Shown here in pieces: positions 7,720-15,361 of a DNA stretch of 64,000 bases. Each line of letters opens with the position of its first letter. Within the stretch, counting starts at the first letter, position 1. The notes below the pieces were generated by a model. That model worked only from the letters and a program-made list of their open reading frames with translations. It did no database searches and was not told the origin of the DNA. The stretch covers positions 1 to 64,000 of the forward strand of contig NZ_QQNH01000003.1 of the NCBI RefSeq assembly GCF_003345525.1. The letters run 5' to 3'. A program made the translations under genes and the position numbers. Source of the stretch: Pelagibacterium lacus. GTDB taxonomy: Bacteria; Pseudomonadota; Alphaproteobacteria; Rhizobiales; Devosiaceae.

Positions 7720-8591
7720 TCGACCGGGTCCGGTTCAATGGCGTCGATACCCTCGGAGAGCGTGGCCTCGATGGGTTCCATGGCGTATTTGTCGAGCAGC
7801 GCCTGCATGGTGCCGTCCCGCTCCATGTCGCCCAATATGCCCTCGACCGCCTGCAGCAGCGTGACGTCGCCGCGCCAGAAGCCATAGCCGAGCTGGTAGC
7901 GCTCGAAGGGTTCGGGCAACCAATGGGCCACCCAGTCATTATGGGCGGCGATCTGCTGGCCCGATAGCGCCTCGGTGACAGCGGCGTCGACGGTTCCCTC
8001 GCGCAATTGCCGCGCAAGGTCCTCCTCGGACTGGGCGACGTGCATCTCGCTGCCCAGGGCGCGCAGATACCGCGACAGCCCAATGCGATCGAGCCCGGTC
8101 AGCCCGGAGAACACCGCGACCCGCCGGCCGTCCAGTGAGTCGATGGTCTGGGGCGCCAGCACCGTCCAGCCGGTGCTGAGCGGCCCGGGGGCGGTATCGA
8201 GGAAGGAGCGCACGCTCTGGGACAGCACCACCCCGCCGGCCAGGATCTGGCACTGGGCCCGCGTCACCCGCCAGTTGCGCGGATTGAAGTCGCGTCCCAT
8301 GGCCGAGCTGTAATTGAGCATCAGCCGCACCCCCAGGCGCGAGGCCACCTCGCCGAGCACGTCGACGTCGAAGCCGGGATTGGCCGGATCGCCGGTGACC
8401 AGTGGCGGATAGAGCCGCGGCAGGCACACCGACAGCCGATTGGCCGTGCGCACCTCGTGCAGCGAGGTGTCGGGGGGCAGGAAATAGGCGCCGAGCAGCA
8501 GCCCGAACATGATCGCCAAGGCCCCCAGGTCCCGCACCAGGCCCGAAAGCGGCTTGCTGTGCTTGGTTTCGCTCGATGTCCGGCCGGCCAA
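7716..8591 (-). CDS. membrane-anchored type-3 solute-binding protein, second XoxJ-like protein
   Basis: 291 residues: an N-terminal uncleaved-looking membrane segment (about 26-42, followed by AYFLPPDTS) and a periplasmic type-3 binding fold that begins LSVCLPRLYPPLV and keeps the F-D-V-D-V-L-G-E-V pattern of this family. I chose the TTG start at 8591 because GAGGGGAA stands seven bases before it and it follows the permease stop by 11 bp; the open frame upstream is an antisense artefact. Binding proteins of this class accompany PQQ dehydrogenases and PedA/LutA-type systems. Coupled with the adjoining ABC-2 permease, it could be the binding subunit of a metal (lanthanide) or alcohol-sensing transporter; the ligand is unknown. 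Confidence 0.7.
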   Translation of the reverse strand: MAGRTSSETKHSKPLSGLVRDLGALAIMFGLLLGAYFLPPDTSLHEVRTANRLSVCLPRLYPPLVTGDPANPGFDVDVLGEVASRLGVRLMLNYSSAMGRDFNPRNWRVTRAQCQILAGGVVLSQSVRSFLDTAPGPLSTGWTVLAPQTIDSLDGRRVAVFSGLTGLDRIGLSRYLRALGSEMHVAQSEEDLARQLREGTVDAAVTEALSGQQIAAHNDWVAHWLPEPFERYQLGYGFWRGDVTLLQAVEGILGDMERDGTMQALLDKYAMEPIEATLSEGIDAIEPDPVD

Positions 8592-8602
8592 AGCGTTTCC
8601 CC

Positions 8603-9403
8603 TCAGGCCCGGTTGAAGTCGATGAGCGCCAGGGTGAAAAAGCCCACCGCCATGGCGCCCATGATGATCAGCCCCAGCATGGGATCGAACTGGTTGAAGC
8701 CGATAAAGGTGCCCCGGAAGGCGTCGACCGCATAGGTCAGCGGATTGATCGACACGAGGAAGATCAGCCAGTCGGGATAGAGCACCGCCGTCTGCGCCCG
8801 GGTGAGGGCCGGATCGAGCGGGAAGATCGAGCTCGAGGTGAAATAGAGCGGCAGGATCACCGCGTTGGAAAACACCCCGAAGCCCTCGAAGCTGCGCACC
8901 CGGTTGGCGATGATGATGCCGAACGAGGTCAGCCCGAAGGCAAGCAGGAACATCAAGGCAAGGCCCTGCACCACATTGAGCCAGCCCATGGGAATGTTGG
9001 CGAAGCGCGCCAGCACCAGCACCAGGCTGCCATGCAGCACGGCGATGGTGGTGCCGCCCAGGATCTTGCCCAGCAGCACCGCCCAGCGCGGCATGGGCGA
9101 AACCAGAACCTCGCGCAGGAAGCCGAATTCGCGGTCCCAGATCACCGACACCGCCGACTGCACCGAGGTGTACATGATGTTGAGCATGATGATGGCGGGG
9201 AAGATGAACTGCACATAGGTATAGGGGATGACGAAGCGGACTTCCCCATAGACCTCGCCGCGGAAATAGGGGTTGAGCCCGATGCCCATGATCAGCAGCC
9301 ACAGGATCGGCCGGCTGACGCCGCCGATCAGCTGTCCACGGTCGCGCAGGGCGCGTTTCACCTCGCGCAGCCAGATGGCGTAGATTCCTCCGAGCAGCTT
9401 CAA
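8603..9403 (-). CDS. ABC-2 type permease (PedC/LutF-like)
   Basis: 266 residues, six membrane helices, ABC-2 fold. The N-terminal amphipathic start AIWLREVKRALRDR (9-22) and the cytoplasmic segment with SVIWDREFGFLREVLVSPM (about 111-129, the coupling region) are typical. It starts at TTG 9403 with GGAGA ahead of it; no upstream ATG fits. Permeases of this type accompany PQQ alcohol dehydrogenases in Pseudomonas (ped cluster) and in the lut cluster of methylotrophs, where they affect growth on low lanthanide. Its own ATPase is missing next door; the ABC-2 type ATPase at 12355-13380 in the same array is the natural partner. Confidence 0.82.
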   Translation of the reverse strand: MKLLGGIYAIWLREVKRALRDRGQLIGGVSRPILWLLIMGIGLNPYFRGEVYGEVRFVIPYTYVQFIFPAIIMLNIMYTSVQSAVSVIWDREFGFLREVLVSPMPRWAVLLGKILGGTTIAVLHGSLVLVLARFANIPMGWLNVVQGLALMFLLAFGLTSFGIIIANRVRSFEGFGVFSNAVILPLYFTSSSIFPLDPALTRAQTAVLYPDWLIFLVSINPLTYAVDAFRGTFIGFNQFDPMLGLIIMGAMAVGFFTLALIDFNRA

Positions 9404-9501
9404 TGCAGTCTCCGAATGCTATTATGAGTGGCGCGGCCGGACGGCCGAAGTGCGCACACTGATGCGGGCGGGGTCATGGGCGGGGAAACGTGACAGGCCA
9501 T

Positions 9502-10362
9502 TCACTCCGGCTCCAGGTCGCGGCCGTAGAAATCCGAAGCCGGGTCGGTGAGCACCAGCGTGCGGATGCGGTTCCACAGATAGTCGCGCAATTCGATGAA
9601 GCGGGGCTCAGACCGCATTTCGAAAAGCTGGCGCGGCCGGGGCAGTCCCACATCGATCACCTCGAGGATGCGGCCGGGGCGCGGTCCCATCAGGACGATC
9701 TTGTCGGACAAGGCGATGGCCTCGTCGACGCTGTGGGTGACGAACAGCACCACCGAACCCAGACGCGACCAGAGCCGCATCAGCTCGGTCTGCATCAGTT
9801 CGCGGGTCTGGGCGTCGAGCGCCGCGAAGGGTTCGTCCATCAGGAGGATCTTGGGTTCGGGGATCAGCGCGCGCGCCAGGGCCACCCGCTGCCCCATCCC
9901 CCCCGACAATTCGCCGGGATAGGAATCGGCGAACCGGGTCAGTCCGACCAGGTCCATATAGCGCCGTGCCCGCTCGCGCCGCTCGGCACGGCCCAGCCCG
10001 GTGGGCAGAAGCGCGAACTCGATATTGGCGCTTACCGTGGCCCAGGGGATGAGGCGGAAGGACTGAAATACGAAGCCGGTTTCGGGACCCGGCCGGGGCG
10101 GATGCCCCGACACTGCGATGCGCCCGCTATCGGGCGCGATCAATCCGTCGGCCAGCCGCAGCAACGTGGTCTTGCCGCAGCCCGAGGGGCCGAGCAGGCT
10201 GATGAAGGTGCCGTCATCGGCCGACAGCGAGATATCGGCCAGCACCTGCGTCTTCTGCCCGGCCCGCTCGAAGCTCTTGAAGACGTTCTCCAGAACGATG
10301 CGCTGCCGCCCCCGGTCCGGGGGCGCCGCCGATGCAACCGGGGCGGGGGCGGCACTGCTCAT
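9502..10362 (-). CDS. ABC transporter ATPase, NitT/TauT/SsuB type
   Basis: 286 residues: Walker A LLGPSGCGKTTLL (about 56-68), Q-loop in FVFQSFRLIPW, signature LSGGMGQRVALARAL, Walker B ILLMDEPFAALDAQTRE and the switch histidine in VTHSVDEA. The FRLIPWATV segment is typical of the nitrate/sulfonate/taurine family. The gene overlaps the stop of the binding-protein gene by 4 bp (ATGA), so the two are translationally coupled. Together with the permease at 11556 and the binding protein at 10359 it makes a complete importer. A poorly conserved N-terminal tail of about 25 residues rich in Ala/Pro precedes the domain. Confidence 0.9.
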   Translation of the reverse strand: MSSAAPAPVASAAPPDRGRQRIVLENVFKSFERAGQKTQVLADISLSADDGTFISLLGPSGCGKTTLLRLADGLIAPDSGRIAVSGHPPRPGPETGFVFQSFRLIPWATVSANIEFALLPTGLGRAERRERARRYMDLVGLTRFADSYPGELSGGMGQRVALARALIPEPKILLMDEPFAALDAQTRELMQTELMRLWSRLGSVVLFVTHSVDEAIALSDKIVLMGPRPGRILEVIDVGLPRPRQLFEMRSEPRFIELRDYLWNRIRTLVLTDPASDFYGRDLEPE

Positions 10363-11381
10363 CGGGCCGGCTGATCCATGGCGTCGTCGACGCCTAGCTC
10401 GGCGAGCACGGCGTCGATGGGTCCGAAATCGACCCAGCTTTCCAGCGCCACGGGCGGCAGGTCGGCGAATTCCTCGCCCTCATAGAGCGAGGTGACCGTA
10501 TAGTCGAGTTCGTCGGCGCTCATGCCGCCATTGACGCTCCAGCTCTGGGTGAAGGATTCGGCCAGCGTGGCCAGTTCCTCACGGTCCATATGCGGCAGTT
10601 CGGTCGCCATGGCATCGACCCACAATTCGGGATCGGCGGCGAAGTCGCGCGAGATATTGACCAGCGCCCGCAGCACGCCCATCACCTCGTCGCGGCGCTC
10701 CTCGAGCACCGTGGTGGTCACCGCGTTGACCTTGTTGACCACCGGCGCGGCGGCATAATAGTCGTCGGCCGAGACGAGGACATGCAGCCCCTCCTTGTCG
10801 GGCAGCGTGGTCCACACCCCGATGGAGACCGTGGTGGCGTCGATCTGGCCCGCAGCCAGCGCCTGGGCGCGCACATTGGGCTGTCCCAGGCTGACCAGCT
10901 CGATCTGGTCGGTGTCGACGCCCTGGCTCTCGAGCACCTTGACGCTGAGCGTGTGGTCGAGGCTGCCCACCCGGCCGACGCCGAAGCTGTGGCCGCCGAG
11001 ATCAGCGGCCGTGGCGATCGAATCCTTGGCCGCGATCAGGAAGGGCAGCGATTTGTTGGGCGAGGCGACGGCGCGCAGGTCGTCGGTGCCGCGTGCGGTG
11101 AGCTGGAGCAGCGCATCGACGCCGATATTGGCCATCTCGCCCTCGCCGGCCTGCAGCGCCGCGATCGCCATGGGCGTCTGCTGCACGCGCACCAGTTCGA
11201 CATTGACGCCCTCGCGCTCGTAATAGCCCAGCACATGGGCCAGATCGAGCACGGAATTGGGCACCAGCGGCACCTCGAGATGGGTAACGATCAGGCGGAA
11301 CGGCGCATCCTGCGCCATGAGCGGGGTGACCGACAAAGCGGCAAAGACAAATCCGAGAGCGGCTTTAAGGCTTCTAGACAT
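10359..11381 (-). CDS. ABC transporter substrate-binding protein, NitT/TauT type
   Basis: 340 residues with a signal peptide cut near PLMAQ (residue 24), then a type-2 periplasmic fold that begins LIVTHLEVPLVPNSVLDLA and carries the early GYYEREGVNVELV strand-helix of the SsuA/TauA family. Start ATG 11381 has AGGAGGAA upstream. The ligand is not apparent; members bind nitrate, sulfonates, taurine, pyrimidine precursors, riboflavin and others. Its operon lies within a quinoprotein maturation array, so a cofactor-related or alcohol-related ligand is possible. Two hairpins occupy the 174-bp leader in front of it. Confidence 0.85.
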   Translation of the reverse strand: MSRSLKAALGFVFAALSVTPLMAQDAPFRLIVTHLEVPLVPNSVLDLAHVLGYYEREGVNVELVRVQQTPMAIAALQAGEGEMANIGVDALLQLTARGTDDLRAVASPNKSLPFLIAAKDSIATAADLGGHSFGVGRVGSLDHTLSVKVLESQGVDTDQIELVSLGQPNVRAQALAAGQIDATTVSIGVWTTLPDKEGLHVLVSADDYYAAAPVVNKVNAVTTTVLEERRDEVMGVLRALVNISRDFAADPELWVDAMATELPHMDREELATLAESFTQSWSVNGGMSADELDYTVTSLYEGEEFADLPPVALESWVDFGPIDAVLAELGVDDAMDQPAR

Positions 11382-11476
11382 GACGTGTTCCTCCTGTTGC
11401 CCGGCCAGAGTATCCGGCGTGTGCGCATCGGCCGGCGGCTCGGGGCACTATGCGCCCAAATTCAAAATCTTGCTAG

Positions 11477-11505
11477 ACGAAGGGGACCTTGCCGATCCCC
11501 TTGTC
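11477..11505 (-). other. hairpin 1 in the leader of the NitT-type binding-protein gene
   Basis: AAGGGGA (11480-11486) pairs perfectly with TCCCCTT (11496-11502), extended by GAC/GTC with one bulge. The left arm contains TAGACGAA, which also resembles the motif at 3791, so the match may be fortuitous or this may be a third weak copy. Confidence 0.4.
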
Positions 11506-11514
11506 CGTGCCTCG

Positions 11515-11546
11515 ATCGCCGTCCGAATCCGTTCCGGATCGGCGAT
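11515..11546 (-). other. hairpin 2 in the leader of the NitT-type binding-protein gene
   Basis: ATCGCCG (11515-11521) pairs with CGGCGAT (11540-11546), with an inner TCCG/CGGA stem. Read on the plus strand it is followed by a T-run, but no plus-strand gene ends here. In the minus-strand transcript it is a structured leader element of unknown role. Confidence 0.35.
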
Positions 11547-11555
11547 TTTCATGGG

Positions 11556-12296
11556 TCACCCCGCTGTCTTCCAGCCGCTCAGCCGGCTTTCGAGCAGGCG
11601 CAGGGTTTCGGTCACCACAACCCCGATCATGGCCAGGGTCAGGACGACGACGAAATATTCCTCCATACGGAACGAATTGCCGTAAATGGCGAGAAGCCCC
11701 CCCAGCCCGGTCACCGCGGTATAGAGCTCGGCGACCACCGTGTTGATCAGCCCGATCGTGGCCCCCAGCCGCAGGCCGACTATGATGAACGGCACGGAGC
11801 CGGGCAGCACGATGCGCACGAAGATGCCCGTCCGGCTCAGCCCGACCGAGCGCGCCATCTCGATCAGTTGCGTATCCACGGCCAGCACGCCGGCATAGGT
11901 GTTGATCAGGATCGGCATGATGGCGCCCAGAAGCACCACGGTGATCTTGGCCTCGAACCCCAGCCCGAGCAGGGCGATGATCAGCGGAATGAACGCCACC
12001 CTGGGGGTGGCCGACAGGGCATAGACATAGACTTCGAGCGTCTTGCCCAACAGCCTTATGCCGCCCATGACGATGCCGAGCGGAATGGCGATGACGATGG
12101 CGAGGAACAGGCCGGTCAGATAGATCGACAGGCTGGCCCCCAGGGCTCCGACCAGCCGTCCGTCGGCCAGCATGGCAGTGCCCGTATGGAAGGTGGCCAG
12201 CGGCGAGGGGATCAGGTTGCGCCCCACATTCATCGAGGCGATCTGCCACAGCGCGATCAGAAGGACCATGAACAGCACGCGATAGACTGTCGTCAC
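11556..12296 (-). CDS. ABC transporter permease, NitT/TauT/SsuC type
   Basis: 246 residues, six helices, BPD_transp_1 fold with the EAA-type cytoplasmic loop around ARSVGLSRTGIFVRIVLPGSVPFI (the coupling helix, about residues 147-170). The start is GTG 12296, supported by GGGAGGAG six bases upstream. It follows the ABC-2 type ATPase by 58 bp and precedes the binding protein by 174 bp. It should form the membrane half of the importer with the ATPase at 9502, working as a homodimer as in SsuC/TauC. Confidence 0.9.
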   Translation of the reverse strand: MTTVYRVLFMVLLIALWQIASMNVGRNLIPSPLATFHTGTAMLADGRLVGALGASLSIYLTGLFLAIVIAIPLGIVMGGIRLLGKTLEVYVYALSATPRVAFIPLIIALLGLGFEAKITVVLLGAIMPILINTYAGVLAVDTQLIEMARSVGLSRTGIFVRIVLPGSVPFIIVGLRLGATIGLINTVVAELYTAVTGLGGLLAIYGNSFRMEEYFVVVLTLAMIGVVVTETLRLLESRLSGWKTAG

Positions 12297-12354
12297 GGGG
12301 CGCTCCTCCCGGTTCTCGGGGACAACAGGGCGTGGCTGGGTGGGCGAAGGGGCA

Positions 12355-13380
12355 TCATCCGGTCGAGGCTTCGCCGCGTTGTCCGGCCGCCCGCACGATG
12401 TCGCGCGGCTCCGCCTTCTTGTCGCGCAGGTCCCGCCCGGTCAGCGTCAGGAACACGCTTTCAAGGCTGGGCCGGTCGATAGAGACGGTTTCCAACTCGC
12501 CCGCGAAAGCGGCGAGGAAGGCGGGCGCGAACGCGGCGTCCTTGACCTCGATGACCAGCGAATTGCCCGAGCGGATCGCCTCGGGATGGCGCGCATGGAT
12601 GCGGTCGGCGGCCTCCGCATTGAGGGCGGTGGCGCGCAGGAACTCCTTGCCATGGGCGGCTTTCAGCTCTTCCGGCGAGCCCTCGGCCAAGACCTTCCCC
12701 CGGTCGATGATGCAGACCGCGTCGCAATATTCCACTTCCTCGAGATAATGGGTGGTGACCACGATGGTGAGATTTTCCCGCGCGCGCAATTCACTCAGAT
12801 ACATCCAGATGCGCTCGCGCGACTGCGCGTCCAGCCCGACGGTCGGCTCGTCGAGAAACAGGATGCGAGGCTCATGCAGCAGGCCGCGCGCGATCTCGAG
12901 GCGCCGTTTCATGCCCGAGGACAATTGACGCGCCAGATGCTCGCGCCAGTCGCTCAACTCCACCAGCTCCAGCATCTCCTCGATCCGCCGCCGGCGATCG
13001 GCCAGCGACATGCCATAGACGAGGCCGTGGAAATTGAGATTCTCCTGCACGGTCAGCCGGTCGTCGAGGCTGGGTTCCTGGAACACCATGCCGATGCGCT
13101 GGCGCGCATCCAGCGGGTTGGTGAGCACATTGACCCCCGCCACCTCCGCCACCCCGGAATCGGGGCGCAGGATCGTGCTCAATATGTGCAGCAGCGTGGT
13201 CTTGCCGGCCCCGTTCGGTCCGAGCAGAGCAAAGAGCCGCCCCGCCTCGACCTCAAGGCTCACATCATCGAGCGCGAGCGTCCGCCCATAGCGCTTGGAC
13301 ACGCCCCGGACGCTGATATTGGAGGCCCGCTCCGCAGGCCCGGCCTCGGATGATGGCGACGGAACTGGACGTGGTGTCAT
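12355..13380 (-). CDS. ABC-2 type transporter ATPase (PedB/LutE/DrrA-like)
   Basis: 341 residues. An N-terminal low-complexity tail of about 20 residues is followed by an ATPase with Walker A LLGPNGAGKTTLL, Q-loop MVFQEPSLDDRLTV, signature LSSGMKRRLEIARGL and Walker B ILFLDEPTVGLD, and by a C-terminal DrrA-type domain ending PSLESVFLTLTGRDL. This is the export/ABC-2 subclass, not the importer subclass of its neighbours. The nearest ABC-2 permease is at 8603-9403, separated by the NitT-type importer genes, so the pair appears split by insertion of that importer. The ATG at 13380 overlaps the stop of the DUF58 gene by 4 bp, tying it to the MoxR-DUF58 genes. Confidence 0.87.
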   Translation of the reverse strand: MTPRPVPSPSSEAGPAERASNISVRGVSKRYGRTLALDDVSLEVEAGRLFALLGPNGAGKTTLLHILSTILRPDSGVAEVAGVNVLTNPLDARQRIGMVFQEPSLDDRLTVQENLNFHGLVYGMSLADRRRRIEEMLELVELSDWREHLARQLSSGMKRRLEIARGLLHEPRILFLDEPTVGLDAQSRERIWMYLSELRARENLTIVVTTHYLEEVEYCDAVCIIDRGKVLAEGSPEELKAAHGKEFLRATALNAEAADRIHARHPEAIRSGNSLVIEVKDAAFAPAFLAAFAGELETVSIDRPSLESVFLTLTGRDLRDKKAEPRDIVRAAGQRGEASTG

Positions 13381-14252
13381 GAAATTACCCCGGCCGCGCG
13401 CAGATCGCGCAGGAAGAAATGCTCGACATTGACCGCCGAACTGATGTGGAAATAAAGCCCCTGCCAGTGCAGGCATGCCTTGCGCAGGCTGTCGCTCCAG
13501 GTGGATAGCAGCCGACGATAGGCGGCGACGGCGTCTTGGTCGATGGCCATCTCGATCTCCTCGCCGCTTTCGATCTCGCGCAGGCGCATGCGGCCCTCGC
13601 CGGCCGGGGCGGGGTCGATCTCGTCGGGAGCGTGGATATTGACGGCCAGGATGCGATGGCCCCCCGCCCCCAGCAGGGTGAGCGCCGCCTCGGCGTCCTC
13701 ATCCCACCAGTCGCTGATCAGCACCAACTGGCTGCGTCGCGGGACATGGGCGGCGGCGAGGCGCAGCGCGGCGCTGAACGGCGTCGACCCCTTGGCGTCC
13801 TGCCCGGCCAGCCAGCCGAAAGCCCATTCGGCCTGGTTCGCTCCGCTCAGGCGCGGCGACCAGTGCAATTGCCCGTCGGCGAACAGGCCGATCTCCACCC
13901 GGTCGCCTCCCGCCAGTCCAATAAAGGCGAAAACCTGCGCCAGGGCCAGGGCGGTGGCGAATTTGTCGGGCGTGCCGTGCCGCATCGAGCCGCTGGCGTC
14001 GACGACGATGGCGATGGGCAATTGCCGCTCGATCGCATATTGGCGCACATAGGGTTCCCCCAGCCGCGCCAGCAACCGCGCATCGAGATGGCGGGTATCG
14101 TCGCCCTCGCGATAGTCGCGATGCGCGGCAAATTCCAGCCCCGCCCCGAGAAAAGCCGAGCGCCGTTCGCCCGAGCCCACCGAAGCCTCGGCGCCGGTCA
14201 GAAAGCGCGAGGTCGCCAGATGCTCCAACAAGGCTGGGTCGGGCACGGCCAT
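13377..14252 (-). CDS. DUF58 protein with VWA-like fold (MxaS-like)
   Basis: 291 residues. The DUF58 signature DYREGDDTRHLDARLLAR is at 46-63, followed by a MIDAS motif D85-A-S87-G-S89 for metal-dependent protein binding. There is no signal peptide or membrane helix. DUF58 proteins pair with MoxR AAA ATPases; in methanol-oxidation operons this pair (MxaR-MxaS) is needed to mature the quinoprotein. The start overlaps the MoxR stop by one base (TGATG), and the stop overlaps the ATPase start, so translation is coupled across three genes. A role in metal/PQQ loading of the dehydrogenase at 4357 is inferred from this context. Confidence 0.87.
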   Translation of the reverse strand: MAVPDPALLEHLATSRFLTGAEASVGSGERRSAFLGAGLEFAAHRDYREGDDTRHLDARLLARLGEPYVRQYAIERQLPIAIVVDASGSMRHGTPDKFATALALAQVFAFIGLAGGDRVEIGLFADGQLHWSPRLSGANQAEWAFGWLAGQDAKGSTPFSAALRLAAAHVPRRSQLVLISDWWDEDAEAALTLLGAGGHRILAVNIHAPDEIDPAPAGEGRMRLREIESGEEIEMAIDQDAVAAYRRLLSTWSDSLRKACLHWQGLYFHISSAVNVEHFFLRDLRAAGVIS

Positions 14253-15256
14253 CAGCCCTTCACCGCGCGCTCGAAGAGATCACGCATGAAGGCGTCCAGG
14301 TCGACCCGGTCCGCCCGCCCCTCGAAATTGAGCTGGATACGGTGATGCGTGGCCGGGGCGAGCACGGCGCGGATATCGGAGAAATCCACATTGTAGCGCC
14401 CTTCTAGGAGGGCGTTCGCCTTGGCGGCGAGGACGAGGGCCTGCGCGCCGCGCGGGCTGAGCCCGAAACGGATATAGCGATTGGTCTCGCGTGTCGCCTT
14501 GGGCGATTGCGGCTGCGTCATGAGGGCGAGCCGGGCGATGGCGTGCCGCACGTCCTGGGCGATCGCCACCGCGCGCACCAGATCCTGCAGACGCTCGATC
14601 TGGGCCGGGGTGATCTTTTGGCCGACCATGGCGGAGCGCTGGCCCGTGGTGGCGAGCAGGATGTCGGCCAGGGTCTCCTCGCTGGGATAGTTGACCGGAA
14701 TGCGCAAGAGGAAGCGGTCGATCTGGGCTTCGGGAAGGTTGTAGGTTCCTTCCATCTCGATGGGGTTCTGCGTGGCGAGCACGAAGAAGGGCTGCGGCAG
14801 GGGCATGGACTTCCCCCCCACGCTCACCGTGCGCTCCTGCATGGCCTCGAGCAGCGCTGACTGGGTGCGCGGGGTGGCCCGATTGATCTCATCGGCCAGA
14901 AGCAATTGCGTGAACACCGGGCCGGGCTGGAATTGCAGGGTGCGGCCCCCATCCTCGGTGGGCGCCAGCACCGTCGAGCCGGTGATATCGGCCGGCATCA
15001 GGTCGGGGGTGAACTGGATCCTCGCCGTCTTGAGGCCGGTGACCCCCCCCAGGGTCTGCACCAGGAGCGTCTTGCCGGCGCCTGGCGGGCCTTCGAGCAG
15101 GGCATGGCCGCCTGCCATCATGCTGATCAGCACCAGGCGGACCACTTCGTCCTGGCCGATCAGCACGCGGCCGATCTCCTGCATGCTGGCGTCCAGCGCG
15201 CGCAAAAGCCCGTCCAGATCGTCGGGAGGGCTGACGGCTTGCGACGCGAATGTCAT
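14252..15256 (-). CDS. MoxR-family AAA+ ATPase (MxaR-like)
   Basis: 334 residues: Walker A EGPPGAGKT (55-63), Walker B LLLADEINRATPRTQSALL, sensor-1 region FFVLATQNPIEMEGTYNLPEAQIDRF, and a C-terminal lid with the GLSPRGAQALVLAAKA motif of MoxR proteins. These ATPases act as chaperones that activate partner complexes, often through a DUF58/VWA partner, which here is the next gene. ATG 15256 was chosen as the start since the frame upstream lacks conserved sequence and the domain begins normally from it. The gene follows the double-VWA gene by 105 bp. Confidence 0.92.
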   Translation of the reverse strand: MTFASQAVSPPDDLDGLLRALDASMQEIGRVLIGQDEVVRLVLISMMAGGHALLEGPPGAGKTLLVQTLGGVTGLKTARIQFTPDLMPADITGSTVLAPTEDGGRTLQFQPGPVFTQLLLADEINRATPRTQSALLEAMQERTVSVGGKSMPLPQPFFVLATQNPIEMEGTYNLPEAQIDRFLLRIPVNYPSEETLADILLATTGQRSAMVGQKITPAQIERLQDLVRAVAIAQDVRHAIARLALMTQPQSPKATRETNRYIRFGLSPRGAQALVLAAKANALLEGRYNVDFSDIRAVLAPATHHRIQLNFEGRADRVDLDAFMRDLFERAVKG

Positions 15257-15361
15257 GGCTCGACCTGTAAATGTTCGACGCGAGACCCGCGCCGAAGCGC
15301 CGCGATCCGTGTGATTGCAAGAACTTGGATGGTGGTGAAGAAAGCCATGCCGGGTCAAGAC

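Noticed and set aside
11474-11485. Third copy of the quinoprotein regulatory near-palindrome
   Set aside because: Only the TAGACGAA part matches and it is part of a hairpin stem that explains the sequence by itself, so it is not listed as a separate site.
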